DNA of 64,000 bases, taken from DASSUW01 sp963849695 (lineage in GTDB: Bacteria; Actinomycetota; Thermoleophilia; Solirubrobacterales; Solirubrobacteraceae). A model generated the notes under the pieces. That model was not told the origin of the DNA, did not search any database, and saw only the letters and a program-made list of their open reading frames with translations. Below are positions 51,188 through 61,928 of this stretch, piece by piece. The position numbers and the translations under genes are program-made. The stretch covers positions 1 through 64,000 of the forward strand of contig CAWKIT010000029.1 in the NCBI GenBank assembly GCA_963849695.1, given 5' to 3'. Position 1 is the first letter of the stretch. Each line of letters opens with the position of its first letter.

Positions 51188-51937
51188 ATGTTGCGCAGGG
51201 GGTGCGCGGCGGTCGGGGCCGTCGCGCTTGTCGGACTTCTGGCCGCGGCCGCGCCGGCGGCCGCCGCAGATCGCGTGATCGCCGTCGACGGCGTCAGCAA
51301 GCACGGGGCCGACGTGCGAGTGGAGATCCTCGTTGAGGTTCCCGCGGGCGACAGTGCCCGCAAGGCCGCGGACCGGGCGCTCGAGGCGCAGGGCGCCAAG
51401 CGCGCGCCCGAGGAGCCGCAGTCGGCGGCGTTCACGCTCAACGGCCTGTACTGGGACACCCTCAGGACAGTGCAGAACTACAACCCCGCCGGACAACCGA
51501 CTGGAGCTGCGGCGTCGGCGCTGACCAACACCTACAGCACCTGGAACAGCGTGTCGGGGTCCTCGTACCGGATCAGCTCGGGCGGGACCACGAACCGCTG
51601 CCCGTCGCTGGTGCGCGAATGCCCGGGCCAGCAGCGCTTCGACGGCCTCAACGACGTCGGCTGGGCGCGGCTGAGCGGCGGCACGCTGGGCGTCACGTGG
51701 TACAGCACGTCGATCGACGAGGCCGATATGGCGATCAACAACCGCTACGCCTGGAGCACGACCTGCGCCCAGGTGGCCGGCGCCTACGACCTGCAGACGG
51801 TCTTCCTGCACGAGAACGGCCACGTCGCCGGTCTCGGCCACTCGTCCGACCGGAACGCGGTGATGTACCCGTCCTACCAGACGGCGCGCTGCACGCTGGG
51901 CACGGACGACCGCAACGGGATCGCCTCGCGCTACTGA
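51188..51937 (+). CDS. Secreted matrixin-type zinc metalloprotease
   Basis: A 249-residue protein. The signal peptide is 1-27 (AVALVGLLAAAAPAAAA). A prosegment is followed by the catalytic domain with FLHENGHVAGLGHS, matching HExxHxxGxxH, and a Met-turn NAVMYPSY after it. CxxxxRxC pairs around RCPSLVRECPG probably form a disulfide. The whole is compact compared with eukaryotic matrixins. An extracellular protease, with no inhibitor or secretion gene nearby. Confidence 0.88.
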   Translation: MLRRGCAAVGAVALVGLLAAAAPAAAADRVIAVDGVSKHGADVRVEILVEVPAGDSARKAADRALEAQGAKRAPEEPQSAAFTLNGLYWDTLRTVQNYNPAGQPTGAAASALTNTYSTWNSVSGSSYRISSGGTTNRCPSLVRECPGQQRFDGLNDVGWARLSGGTLGVTWYSTSIDEADMAINNRYAWSTTCAQVAGAYDLQTVFLHENGHVAGLGHSSDRNAVMYPSYQTARCTLGTDDRNGIASRY

Positions 51938-51960
51938 CCCAAGTCGGCGGGGTGCGCCGA

Positions 51961-53184
51961 TCAGGCGCGCCCCGCCGCCTCGGTCGCCTCGCGCAGCCGG
52001 CGCGCGAGCGCGGCGCCCGGCAGCCGGTCGAGCCGCCACTTCCACGCCCCCGAAGCGCGCCCCGGCGTGTTCATGCGCGCCTCCGAGCCGAGCCCGAGCA
52101 CGTCCTGCATCTGCACCATCGCCACCTGCGACGGCGAAGCATGCGCGAGCCGGATCAGCGACCAGTGCGGCTCGCGCTCCCGGACGCCGGCGGCGTCGAT
52201 CGCCGCGTCGACCTCCGCACGCACCGCATCATCGAGGCCCGAGTACCACCCGAGCACCGTGTCGTTGTCGTGCGTGCCCGAGTAGACGACGGCGTCCGGA
52301 GGGTGGTTACGAGGCGTGTGCACGTTGGCCGGGTCGTCCGACCCGAACCCGAACTGCAACACGACCATGCCGGGATAGCCGAGCCCGCGCCGCAGCCGCT
52401 CGACGGCGTCCGTGATCACTCCCAGGTTCTCCGCGATCACCGGGAGATCGCCCAACGCCGCCGACGCGGCATCGAACGGCGCCCGCCCCGGCCCACGCTG
52501 CCAACGCCCTGCCAGCGCATGCCGCGCCCCCTTCGGCACCGCCCAGTACGCGCAGAAGCCGCGGAAGTGGTCGATCCGCACCACGTCGAACAGCTCGAAC
52601 GTGCGCCGCAGCCGCTCGGTCCACCACCGGTAGCCGCGCCGCCGCAGCGCCGGCCAGTCGTAGAGCGGGTTGCCCCACAGCTGGCCCTTCGACGTGTAGG
52701 CGTCCGGAGGCGTGCCCGCGACCGCGTCGTCGCGGAACAGCTCCGGGTGCGCGCGGTGGTCGACCGATCCCGGCGCGACGTAGATCGGCACGTCGCCGAT
52801 CAGGCGCACCCCGCGCTCGGCGGCATGTGCCCGCAGCGCCGCCCACTCGCGATCGAACCGCACCTGGCCGGCGATCGCGCCGCGCGGGCCGAGCCGCGCC
52901 CAGTCGTCGATCCAATACGCGTTCCGCTCACGGAAGTCGATCTCATCCGAGCGCGACACGCGCGCCCGGGGCGAGGCCAGCAGGCCCGGCCACGCCGCGA
53001 ACGCGGAGCGCGCCTTGTATGGCGAGCCGTGACGGTCGGGCGGGCCCAGGGGCAGCATCTGCCACCACGACTGGCCGGCGTCGGCGAGCCAGTCGACGAA
53101 CGCATACGCGTCACGGCCGAGCCGCCCGGACGGCAGCGAGGTGGGGTGCAGCTGGACGCCGCTGGAACGCTGGAGGTTCGTCAA
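51961..53184 (-). CDS. malQ: 4-alpha-glucanotransferase
   Basis: About 407 residues in GH77 order. RSSGVQLHPTSLPSGRLG starts the enzyme. WWQMLPLGPPDRHGSPYKA, LIGDVPIYVAPGSVD, FDVVRIDHFRGFCAYW (nucleophile Asp), LPVIAENLGVIT (general acid Glu) and YSGTHDNDTVLGWY (stabilising Asp) follow. It is of the shorter amylomaltase type. It transfers maltosyl or longer units between alpha-1,4-glucans. I place the start at a TTG just before the conserved RSSGV; in-frame upstream ATGs exist at 53271 and 53325 but lack a ribosome site. It diverges from glgE, linking it to alpha-glucan/trehalose metabolism. Confidence 0.9.
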   Translation of the reverse strand: MTNLQRSSGVQLHPTSLPSGRLGRDAYAFVDWLADAGQSWWQMLPLGPPDRHGSPYKARSAFAAWPGLLASPRARVSRSDEIDFRERNAYWIDDWARLGPRGAIAGQVRFDREWAALRAHAAERGVRLIGDVPIYVAPGSVDHRAHPELFRDDAVAGTPPDAYTSKGQLWGNPLYDWPALRRRGYRWWTERLRRTFELFDVVRIDHFRGFCAYWAVPKGARHALAGRWQRGPGRAPFDAASAALGDLPVIAENLGVITDAVERLRRGLGYPGMVVLQFGFGSDDPANVHTPRNHPPDAVVYSGTHDNDTVLGWYSGLDDAVRAEVDAAIDAAGVREREPHWSLIRLAHASPSQVAMVQMQDVLGLGSEARMNTPGRASGAWKWRLDRLPGAALARRLREATEAAGRA

Positions 53185-53373
53185 GACGCGATCACGGATT
53201 AGCCTGGATCCATCGATGACCCGTGGATGCCTCGGCGCCGTGGGCCGAGTCAGAGACGAGCGGCCGCGCATCCGGTGTGGTGGGCCACATGGGATCGCGG
53301 ACGATCGGCTCTGGCGAACGGCCACGGTGGCGAGGCGCGGGGATCGGTGGATTCAGGATAAGTTGCGCTCGGA

Positions 53374-55290
53374 ATGCCCGCGCCTCAGGGACCCGAACTC
53401 CCGCCGAGGATCCAGATCAACTACCCCACCCCGACGGTGGACGGCGGACGCTACCCGGTCAAGCGCTGCGTCGGCGACACCGTCGGCGTCTCCGCCGACG
53501 TCTTCCGCGACGGCCACGAGAAGCTGCGCGCGGTCGTGCGCTACAAGGCGCCGGGCGCCCAGAGGTGGCTCGAGGCGCCGCTCCACCCGATCGACGCCCA
53601 CATCAACGGCGTCCGCTGGCAGGGCGAGTTCACGGTCGAGACGCCCGGCCGCTGGGAGTGGACGATCGAGGCCTGGAGCGACCAGTTCGCGACCTGGCGC
53701 GACGAGCTCCAGCGCAAGCTCGCAGCCGGCCAGACCGATCTCGGCGGCGAGCTGTCAGAGGGTGTCGTGCTGCTCGAGGACGCCGCAGAGCGAGCCGACG
53801 CGGACGATCGGGCCACCATCGAGCGCGCGCTCGAGGCGCTTGACGGAGGAGCACCTCCGGAGACCGCGCTCGCCCCGGACCTCAACGAGGCGGTCGAGCG
53901 CAGCGCCGAGCGCCATGGCGCGGCGCGCCTGCCGGACGACCTCGCCGTCGAGGTCGACCGCGTGCGCGCGCGGTTCTCCTCGTGGTACGAGCTGTTCCCG
54001 CGCTCGTGGGGCGCCCTCGAGGGTGTCGAGGCGCAGATCCCCGCGATCGCCGCGCTCGGGTTCGACGTCCTGTACTTCACGCCCATCCACCCGATCGGCC
54101 GCAAGAACCGCAAGGGGCGCAACAACACGCTGGTGGCCGGTCCCGACGACCCCGGCTCGCCCTACGCGATCGGCGCCGCCGAGGGCGGGCACGACGCGGT
54201 GCATCCCGAGCTGGGCACGATGGACGACCTGCGATCGCTGACCGCCACGGCCCGCGAGCACGGGATGGACGTGGCGCTCGACATCGCGCTCAACGCGTCG
54301 GCCGACCACCCGTGGCTGACCGAGCACCCGGAGTGGTTCCTGCAGCGCCCCGACGGCACCATCAAGTACGCCGAGAACCCACCCAAGAAGTACCAGGACA
54401 TCTACAACTTCAACTGGGACACGCCGGCGTGGCGGGAGCTGTGGGAGGAGTGGCTGCGGATCTGGCTGGTGTGGGTCGACGCCGGCGTGAAGGTGTTCCG
54501 CGTCGACAACCCGCACACCAAGCCGTTCCCGTTCTGGGAGTGGCTGATCGCCGAGGTCCACAAGGTCGACCGCGACGTGATCTTCCTGGCGGAGGCGTTC
54601 ACGCGGCGCGCCGTGATGCGGGAGCTGGCGAAGCTCGGCTTCACGCAGTCCTACACGTACTTCACGTGGAAGAACTCGCGCTGGGAGCTGACCGAGTACG
54701 TCGACGAGCTGGCCTGGGGCCCCGAGCGGGAGTACTTCCGCCCGAACTTCTTCCCGGTCACGCCGGACATCCTGCACGCCTACCTGCAGCACGGCGGGCC
54801 GCCGGCTTTCCACTCGCGGCTCGTCCTCGCGGCGACGCTGAGCCCCAGCTACGGCATCTACTCGGGCTATGAGAACTACGAGAACGTGCCGGTCCGCGAG
54901 GGCTCCGAGGAGTACCTGAACTCCGAGAAGTTCGAGACCCGCGAGCGCGCGCTCGACGGCCCGCTGCTCCCGATGATCCGGCGCATGAACGAGATCCGGC
55001 ACGAGAACCCGGCGCTGCAGGTGCTGTCGAACGTCTTCTGGCTGGAGTCCCAGAACGACGCGCTGATCGGCTACGCGAAGCAGGTGCCGGGGAACACCCT
55101 GCTGATCGTGACCAACATCGATCCCGGTCACGCCCAGGACGGCGCGACCATGATCCCCGCGCAGCTCGGCCTTCCGCCCGTCTTCGCGGTCGAGGACCTG
55201 CTCACCGGCGCACACTACGACTGGCGGATCGGGGCCAACTACGTCCGCCTCGAGCCGGGCGACTCGCACATCCTGCGCCTCGTGACGTGA
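53374..55290 (+). CDS. glgE: Alpha-1,4-glucan:maltose-1-phosphate maltosyltransferase
   Basis: A 638-residue protein. An N-terminal beta domain (1-100) and helical insert precede the GH13_3 barrel. FSSWYELFPRSWG, YFTPIHPIGRKNRKGRNN, DIALNASADHPWL, VFRVDNPHTKP (nucleophile D378) and FLAEAFTRRAVM (acid/base E407) are GlgE motifs; the 29-residue spacing of D and E equals that of characterised GlgE. It extends alpha-glucans using maltose-1-phosphate. The stop overlaps the treS GTG, so glgE, treS and mak are translated together. Confidence 0.96.
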   Translation: MPAPQGPELPPRIQINYPTPTVDGGRYPVKRCVGDTVGVSADVFRDGHEKLRAVVRYKAPGAQRWLEAPLHPIDAHINGVRWQGEFTVETPGRWEWTIEAWSDQFATWRDELQRKLAAGQTDLGGELSEGVVLLEDAAERADADDRATIERALEALDGGAPPETALAPDLNEAVERSAERHGAARLPDDLAVEVDRVRARFSSWYELFPRSWGALEGVEAQIPAIAALGFDVLYFTPIHPIGRKNRKGRNNTLVAGPDDPGSPYAIGAAEGGHDAVHPELGTMDDLRSLTATAREHGMDVALDIALNASADHPWLTEHPEWFLQRPDGTIKYAENPPKKYQDIYNFNWDTPAWRELWEEWLRIWLVWVDAGVKVFRVDNPHTKPFPFWEWLIAEVHKVDRDVIFLAEAFTRRAVMRELAKLGFTQSYTYFTWKNSRWELTEYVDELAWGPEREYFRPNFFPVTPDILHAYLQHGGPPAFHSRLVLAATLSPSYGIYSGYENYENVPVREGSEEYLNSEKFETRERALDGPLLPMIRRMNEIRHENPALQVLSNVFWLESQNDALIGYAKQVPGNTLLIVTNIDPGHAQDGATMIPAQLGLPPVFAVEDLLTGAHYDWRIGANYVRLEPGDSHILRLVT

Positions 55291-56949
55291 GCCGCAACGA
55301 CCCCGGGCACTGGTTCGAGGCGGAGCCGTTGTGGTTCAAGACGGCCGTCTTCTACGAGATCCACACGCGCGCGTTCTTCGACGCCAACGGCGACGGCTCG
55401 GGTGACTTCCGCGGGCTGATCGACAAGCTCGACTATCTGCAGTGGCTCGGCATCGACTGCATCTGGCTGCTGCCGTTCTACAAGTCGCCGCTGCGCGACG
55501 GCGGCTACGACATCTCGGACTTCTTCACGATCCAGCCCGACTACGGCACGGTCGACGACGTCCGCGACTTCATCGAGGCCTCCCACCAGCGCGGCATCCG
55601 CGTGATCGCCGACCTCGTGATGAACCACACGTCGAGCGACCACCCGTGGTTCCAGGAGTCGCGCTCGAGCCCCGACAACCCGAAACGCGACTGGTACGTG
55701 TGGTCCGAGACCGTGCACCGGTACGAGGACGCCCGGATCATCTTCACCGACACCGAGACCTCGAACTGGACGTGGGACGACCAGGCGGGCGCGTACTTCT
55801 GGCACCGCTTCTTCTCCCACCAGCCGGACCTCAACTACGACAACCCCGAGGTCCAGGAGGCGATGCTCGAGGCATTGCGCTTCTGGCTCGAGCTCGGGAT
55901 GGACGGCTTCCGGCTCGACGCCGTGCCCTACTTGTACGAGCGCGAGGGGACGAGCGGCGAGAACCTGCCCGAGACCCACGAGTACCTCAAGCGCGTGCGC
56001 GCCGAGGTCGACTCCAAGTACCCCGATCGCGTGCTGCTCGCCGAGGCCAACCAATGGCCGGCCGACGTCGTCGAGTACTTCGGCGACGGCGACGAGTGCC
56101 ACATGGCCTTCCACTTTCCCGTCATGCCGCGCATGTTCATGTCGCTGCGGCGCGAGGAGGCCAACCCGATCTACGAGATCCTGCGCCAGACGCCCGACAT
56201 CCCGGACAACTGCCAGTGGGGCCTGTTCCTTCGCAACCACGACGAGCTGACGCTCGAGATGGTCACCGACGAGGAGCGGGACTACATGTACAGCGAGTAC
56301 GCCAAGGACCCGCGGATGAAGATCAACGTGGGCATCCGCCGCCGGCTCGCCCCGCTGCTCGACGGCGGCCGCGACGAGATCGAGCTGATGCACGCGATCC
56401 TGTTCTCGCTCCCCGGCTCGCCGGTCCTCTACTACGGCGACGAGATCGCGATGGGCGACAACGTCTACCTCGGCGATCGCGACGGGGTCCGCACGCCGAT
56501 GCAGTGGACGGGAGACCGCAACGGCGGCTTCAGCCGCGCCGACTTCGCCCAGCTCTACGCGCCCCCGCTGATGGACCCGGTGTACGGCTTCCAGGCCGTC
56601 AACGTCGAGGCCCAGCTGCGGACGCCGACCTCGCTGCTCCGCTGGCAGCGGCGCTTCATCTCGCTGCGCAAGGAGCACCCGGTGTTCGGCCTCGGGACCT
56701 ACGAGCCGCTCGAGCCGTCGAACCCGCGCATCTTCGCCCACCTGCGCGTCTACGAGGACGACGTGATGCTGTGCGTGCACAACCTCGCGCGCTCGGCGCA
56801 GGCGGTCGAGCTCGACCTCTCGGCCTATCAGGGGCGCGTCCCCGTCGAGGTCTTCGGCCGCTCGCGCTTCCCGGCCATCGGCGAGCTGCCGTACCTGCTG
56901 ACCCTGGCGCCGCGCGGCTTCTACTGGTTCCAGCTGACGGAGGACGACA

Positions 56950-56960
<11 letters not shown>
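55287..56960 (+). CDS. treS: Trehalose synthase (maltose alpha-D-glucosyltransferase)
   Basis: A 557-residue GH13_16 enzyme. FYEIHTRAFFDANGDGSGDF, GGYDISDFFTIQPDYGTVDD, ADLVMNHTSSDHPWFQ, GFRLDAVPYLYEREGTSGEN with nucleophile D211, LLAEANQWPADVV with E253 and FLRNHDELTLEMV with D319 are diagnostic. The D-E gap of 42 equals that in mycobacterial TreS. It interconverts trehalose and maltose. The GTG overlaps the glgE stop. Maltose made here feeds the kinase encoded downstream. Confidence 0.96.
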
Positions 56961-58331
<1,371 letters not shown>

Positions 58332-58350
58332 CAGAGGGGCCCGCGGGTGG

Positions 58351-59697
58351 TCAGCCGGCGGGCGGGATGTTGTGGTTGGCGGCGAACACGTTGCCCGGGT
58401 CGTAGGCCGCCTTCACCTCGCGCAGCCGGCGGTAGTCGGCCGCGGTGTAGGCGTCCTGCGTCTTCGCGGCGTCGCCGAGGAAGTTCAGGAACGACCCGCC
58501 GGTGGTGTAGGGGTCGAGCCGGGCGGCGACGGCGTCGACCGCCGCCTTCACGCGGCCGGCTTCCTCGCGCGCCGGCGACTGCGCCATCGCGACGAGCGAG
58601 AACGGGACGTCGCGGTGGCCGCACGGGCCGGCGCCGGGCTCGGGTCGCGCCATCGCGCCGCCCCAGTGGCGGAGCTCGACGCCGGACACTCCGTCCGCCT
58701 CGAGCGCGGCGGCGATCGCGTCGTCGGGCACCTCGCGCAAGAGGCCGATGTACGTCTCAGCCACGACCGGGGGCGGGGAGGGCATCATCACGGCGGCGTC
58801 GGCGTATGTCGTCTCGCGCATGCCGTCGAGCAGCGGCGGCCCGGCGATGTCCCGCAGCGGCGCGAGTGAGCGCTCCGCCTCGGCGGCGCCGCCGAGGTGG
58901 AAGGCGCGCAGCACCAGCACGCGCCGGCCGCGGACCGGCTCCGGCACCTCCGGCACGGGCGGCATCTGCGCGAGCACGACCGCGGTGTTGGACTCGTCCG
59001 GCTCGTCGAGCGCCCACTCGCGGTAGGCGGCGAACGTGTCGGCGGCGCGGTCGGCGTCGAACATCGCCATCCCGGCGTAGACGGTCGCGACCGGGTAGAG
59101 GCGGAACTCGAGCTCGGTGACGACGCCGAAGCCGGCGCCGCCGCCGCGGATCGCCCAGAACAGGTCGGGATGGTGGTCGGCCGAGGCCGTGACCAGCTCG
59201 CCGTCGGCGGTGACGAGCTCGGCGCGGAGCAGGCTGTCGGCGGCGTAGCCGTGTGCGCGCGACAGCCATCCGAGTCCGCCGCCGAGCGTGTAGCCGGCGA
59301 CGCTGACCGCGGGCGACGTGCCGGAGATCGGCGCCAGGCCGTGCGGCGCGGCGGCGGCGATCACGTCGGCCCACAGCGTCCCGCCGCCGGTGCGGGCGGT
59401 GCGGCGGCCGGCGTCGACCTCGAGGGTCGCCATCCGGTCCGTCTTCACCATCACGCCGCCGTCGACGGGCGCGACGATGCCGTGCCCGGTGGCCTGCACC
59501 GAGAACGGAAGGTCGTGCTCGCGCGCGAAGAGGAGCGCGGCGCGCACGTCCTGCGGGGAGGTCGCCTCGACCACGAGCGCCGGGCGGGGGTCGTGCTTGC
59601 GCTGCCACGGAAGGCGGGCGGAGTTGTAGCCGTCCTCGCCGGCGGCGTGGACGCGACCGCCGACGGAGGAACGTAGGGCGTCGGCCCTGTAAGACAT
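58351..59697 (-). CDS. FAD-binding BBE-type oxidoreductase
   Basis: About 448 residues. PALVVEATSPQDVRAAL, FSVQATGHGIVAPVDGGVMV, ARTGGGTLWADV, ISGTSPAVSVAGYTLGGGLG and FWAIRGGGAGFGVVTELEFR are the PCMH/FAD_binding_4 motifs. YRRLREVKAAYDPGNVFAANHNIPP is the berberine-bridge C-terminal motif that lies over the flavin. His in TGHG would link to FAD covalently; the second Cys of bicovalent members (usually in GxCPTVGxxG) appears as TSPAVS, so mono-covalent. No Tat signal. It oxidises an alcohol or saccharide, substrate unknown. An alternative start is five codons upstream at 59712. Confidence 0.88.
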   Translation of the reverse strand: MSYRADALRSSVGGRVHAAGEDGYNSARLPWQRKHDPRPALVVEATSPQDVRAALLFAREHDLPFSVQATGHGIVAPVDGGVMVKTDRMATLEVDAGRRTARTGGGTLWADVIAAAAPHGLAPISGTSPAVSVAGYTLGGGLGWLSRAHGYAADSLLRAELVTADGELVTASADHHPDLFWAIRGGGAGFGVVTELEFRLYPVATVYAGMAMFDADRAADTFAAYREWALDEPDESNTAVVLAQMPPVPEVPEPVRGRRVLVLRAFHLGGAAEAERSLAPLRDIAGPPLLDGMRETTYADAAVMMPSPPPVVAETYIGLLREVPDDAIAAALEADGVSGVELRHWGGAMARPEPGAGPCGHRDVPFSLVAMAQSPAREEAGRVKAAVDAVAARLDPYTTGGSFLNFLGDAAKTQDAYTAADYRRLREVKAAYDPGNVFAANHNIPPAG

Positions 59698-59802
59698 CGT
59701 CTCTGAAGGCATATGACTCCAGAGTCCCAGCGCGGCGGCCGTGTTCCCAGCGGGGACACCCGATGGATCGCCCCGGAGGCTGTCCTCAGTGATGGGGTTC
59801 GG

Positions 59803-60575
59803 TTAGCCGTACCCCCAGCGCGCCCAGGCGAGAACGACGCCCTCGTAGCCTGGCCGATGTGCTCGGCGACCTTGCGTGCCTCGATCGTCGTGTCTGCGAC
59901 CGCGGCGCGAGCACGGCCTGGAGGTCGTGCTCGTCGACGTTGGCGCTGGGGAAGCGCTTGCCGCCCACGATGAGTGGCGGCAGCGTCGCAGCGCGGAGGT
60001 GATGAACAGCCGCCGGGCCGTACGAGGCTGGCGATGTGCGCCATGAACGTCTCCCACGGGCGTGGTCGTCGGTGGCGGAGTCGGCGCAATAGGCGCTGAT
60101 CACCGTCGCGTAACGCTCGTCGACCGGGTCGGGGCGGCGCGCGTCGACCGCAGCAGCCGCGTGACCTTCGCGCGCGTGAGCTCCTCGCGCTGCGCGACCT
60201 GTTCGTCGGTAGGGGCCACGATCCCCTCGCACTGGAGCGTGTAGCGGACGAACGGCCTCCAGTCGTGTGCGCCGGGCTCGCGCGCGAGCCAGCGCTCGAT
60301 CTCATGCAGGTTCTCCGGCAGGTAGTCGGCGAGGTGGAGCTCGGACGCGTGCGGGGCGGCCAGGAACACGTGATGCAGCGTCGGGCCGACGCCGAACAGC
60401 AGGACCGGCCGGCCGGCTCCGCCTTGCGGATGGCGTCGACGAAGAACGCGATCGTCTCCACCTCGTCGGGCTCGAGCTCGCGGTAGTAGTCGGCCAGGTA
60501 CTCGGACGGCACCCAGTCCGCGTCGAACGAGGCATGGCCGCGGCCGAAGGAAGGCCCGCGTGAGCCGGGCCAGGC
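59803..60575 (-). pseudogene. NNMT/PNMT-like (GntF-type) SAM methyltransferase, heavily frameshifted
   Basis: Fragments in several minus frames align in order. DWVPSEYLADYYRELEPDEV, then a SAM-site FGVGPTLHHVFLAAPHASEL and LHLADYLPENLHEIERWLAR, then HDWRPFVRYTLQCEG, LTRAKVTRLL, SAYCADSATDDHA, ETFMAHIASLVRPGG and finally GYEGVVLAWARWGYG ending at 59803. The set matches the NNMT/PNMT/TEMT family of small-molecule N-methyltransferases that includes GntF. At least five frame changes in 0.77 kb. Decay or poor sequence quality; a true start could not be found. Confidence 0.68.
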
Positions 60576-60767
60576 CGTACTCGTACGCGGCGGCACCGAG
60601 GTTGGCGCCGCCGAGGAAGATGAGCGCCTCGTTCGCCCCGACCGAGTCGCTCACCAGCGTGGCGCCGAACGCGCCGGCGTAGACGGAGCCTCCTTCACGA
60701 GCTCGGTGGCGACGTAGCCGATGGCGCCGGCGACCCGGCGCGTCCTCGGGGTTCTGGCGGCCGTCAT
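60576..60767 (-). pseudogene. Fragment of unknown Gly/Ala-rich protein upstream of methyltransferase remnant
   Basis: From an ATG at 60767, RRVAGAIGYVATELVKE runs until about 60690. A frame change then gives VYAGAFGATLVSDSVGANEA and IFLGGANLGAAAYEYGLARL. The composition suggests one or two membrane or amphipathic helices. Its ATG and the ATG of the plus-strand gene at 60766 share the same CATG, so the two genes start back to back. It may be the N-terminal part of the methyltransferase transcript. Family unknown. Confidence 0.4.
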
Positions 60768-61401
60768 GTCGAACAGGGCCTTCGAGAGCACGTTGGGAGA
60801 AGTGCCGCTCCAGAATCGCGTAACGCCCTTCGGCGACCTCGTGGCGACGCCCGAGCGCGGATTGGTCTACGGCAACCGCGGCTGCCTGCACGACGACGAG
60901 GGCCGGATCCGGCGCCGGTACGCGACCCGCCGCTGGATCGCGTGCCGGCTCGAGTTCCGCGGCTGGCACCGCTCGCCGCTGATGCAGCCGGGCCGCTTCA
61001 CCGAGCTGTTCTTCCTCGACGAGGCGACCGCCTTCGCGGCCGGCCACCGCCCCTGCGCCCTCTGCCGCCGCGCCGACTACAACCGGCTCGTGGAGGCGTG
61101 GCGCGCCGGCGCCGACGCGATCGACGCACGGCTCCATGAGGAGCGCCTCGCGGGCGGCGAGCGCCGCCTGCACCCACTGCCGCGCGAGCTGCCGGACGGC
61201 GCCTTCGTGGTGCGGGACGGTGAGCCGTGGCTCGCGCGCGGCGGCGAGTTGCTGCGCTGGACGCCGGGCGGCTACACGGACGGCGCGACGCTACGCGGCG
61301 ACGAGGCGCTGCTCACCCCGCCGTCGCTCGTCGAGCTGCTGCGCCGCGGGTGGGGTGGGCTCGTGCCGCTGCTGCATCCTTCGGCGAACTGCGCCGGGTG
61401 A
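60766..61401 (+). CDS. Conserved hypothetical protein with CxxC motif
   Basis: A 211-residue protein starting MSNRAFEST. LQNRVTPFGDLVATPERGLV, YGNRGCLHDDEGRIRRRYA, WIACRLEFRGWHRS, GRFTELFFLDEATAFAAGHR and PCALCRRADYNRLVEAW are strongly conserved-looking blocks. The CALC plus nearby His could bind zinc. The C-terminal half has FVVRDGEPWLARGGELLRWTP and LLTPPSLVELLRRGW. I recognise a recurring family of unknown function but no activity. There is no signal or membrane segment. Convergent with the next gene. Confidence 0.75.
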   Translation: MSNRAFESTLGEVPLQNRVTPFGDLVATPERGLVYGNRGCLHDDEGRIRRRYATRRWIACRLEFRGWHRSPLMQPGRFTELFFLDEATAFAAGHRPCALCRRADYNRLVEAWRAGADAIDARLHEERLAGGERRLHPLPRELPDGAFVVRDGEPWLARGGELLRWTPGGYTDGATLRGDEALLTPPSLVELLRRGWGGLVPLLHPSANCAG

Positions 61402-61426
61402 GGAGGCGGGGAGCCGACCGCGTTCG

Positions 61427-61885
61427 CTAGCGCCCCCACCGCCGCAGGAACTCGCGGGCGCGCTCCGGCAGCGGCGCGAGCAGCTCGCGCACCTCCGCGA
61501 GCCCCGCCCGGAGCTCGGCATCGCCGACCTCGACCGGCCGCATCGAGTCCTGGAGCTCCGACAGCCCGCCGTCCGCGCGCTCGACCGCGCTCAGGGCGAG
61601 GTCGAGGAAGCCGCGGACGCCGTGCGACGGCGCGCCCGCGGTGCCCGGCTCGAAGGTGCGGCCGGGGAGCCCGTGGCGGGAAGCGAACCCGGCGTGGGTC
61701 CGCCGCGCGCGGCCGTACGCGAGCTGGACCGGCCGGAAGAGCTGCTCCTCGAGCCGGTCGGCGCTCTGCTCGTCGAGCTGCTCGTAGGCGGCGCCGAGCG
61801 CGGCGAGCGCCGCTCCGAGCTCGTCGGTCGCCTCCGCGATCGTGTCGAGCAGCTCCTGGCGCGCCTCGGCGGCGGTGTAAGTCAT
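61427..61885 (-). CDS. Hypothetical helical protein
   Basis: About 152 residues from MTYTAAEARQ. Helices ARQELLDTIAEATDELGAAL and QLDEQSADRLEEQLFRPVQL, a basic Gly-containing loop RRTHAGFASRHGLPGRTFEP, and helices VRGFLDLALSAVERADGGLS and LAEVRELLAPLPERAREFLR suggest an all-alpha fold. No family recognised. An ATG eleven codons upstream is less likely. It follows the GT1 gene on the same strand with a 43-bp gap. Confidence 0.65.
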   Translation of the reverse strand: MTYTAAEARQELLDTIAEATDELGAALAALGAAYEQLDEQSADRLEEQLFRPVQLAYGRARRTHAGFASRHGLPGRTFEPGTAGAPSHGVRGFLDLALSAVERADGGLSELQDSMRPVEVGDAELRAGLAEVRELLAPLPERAREFLRRWGR

Positions 61886-61928
61886 GTGCTCAGCGTATGA
61901 GGCCACGGCGCGCGTCACCGAGGATGTG

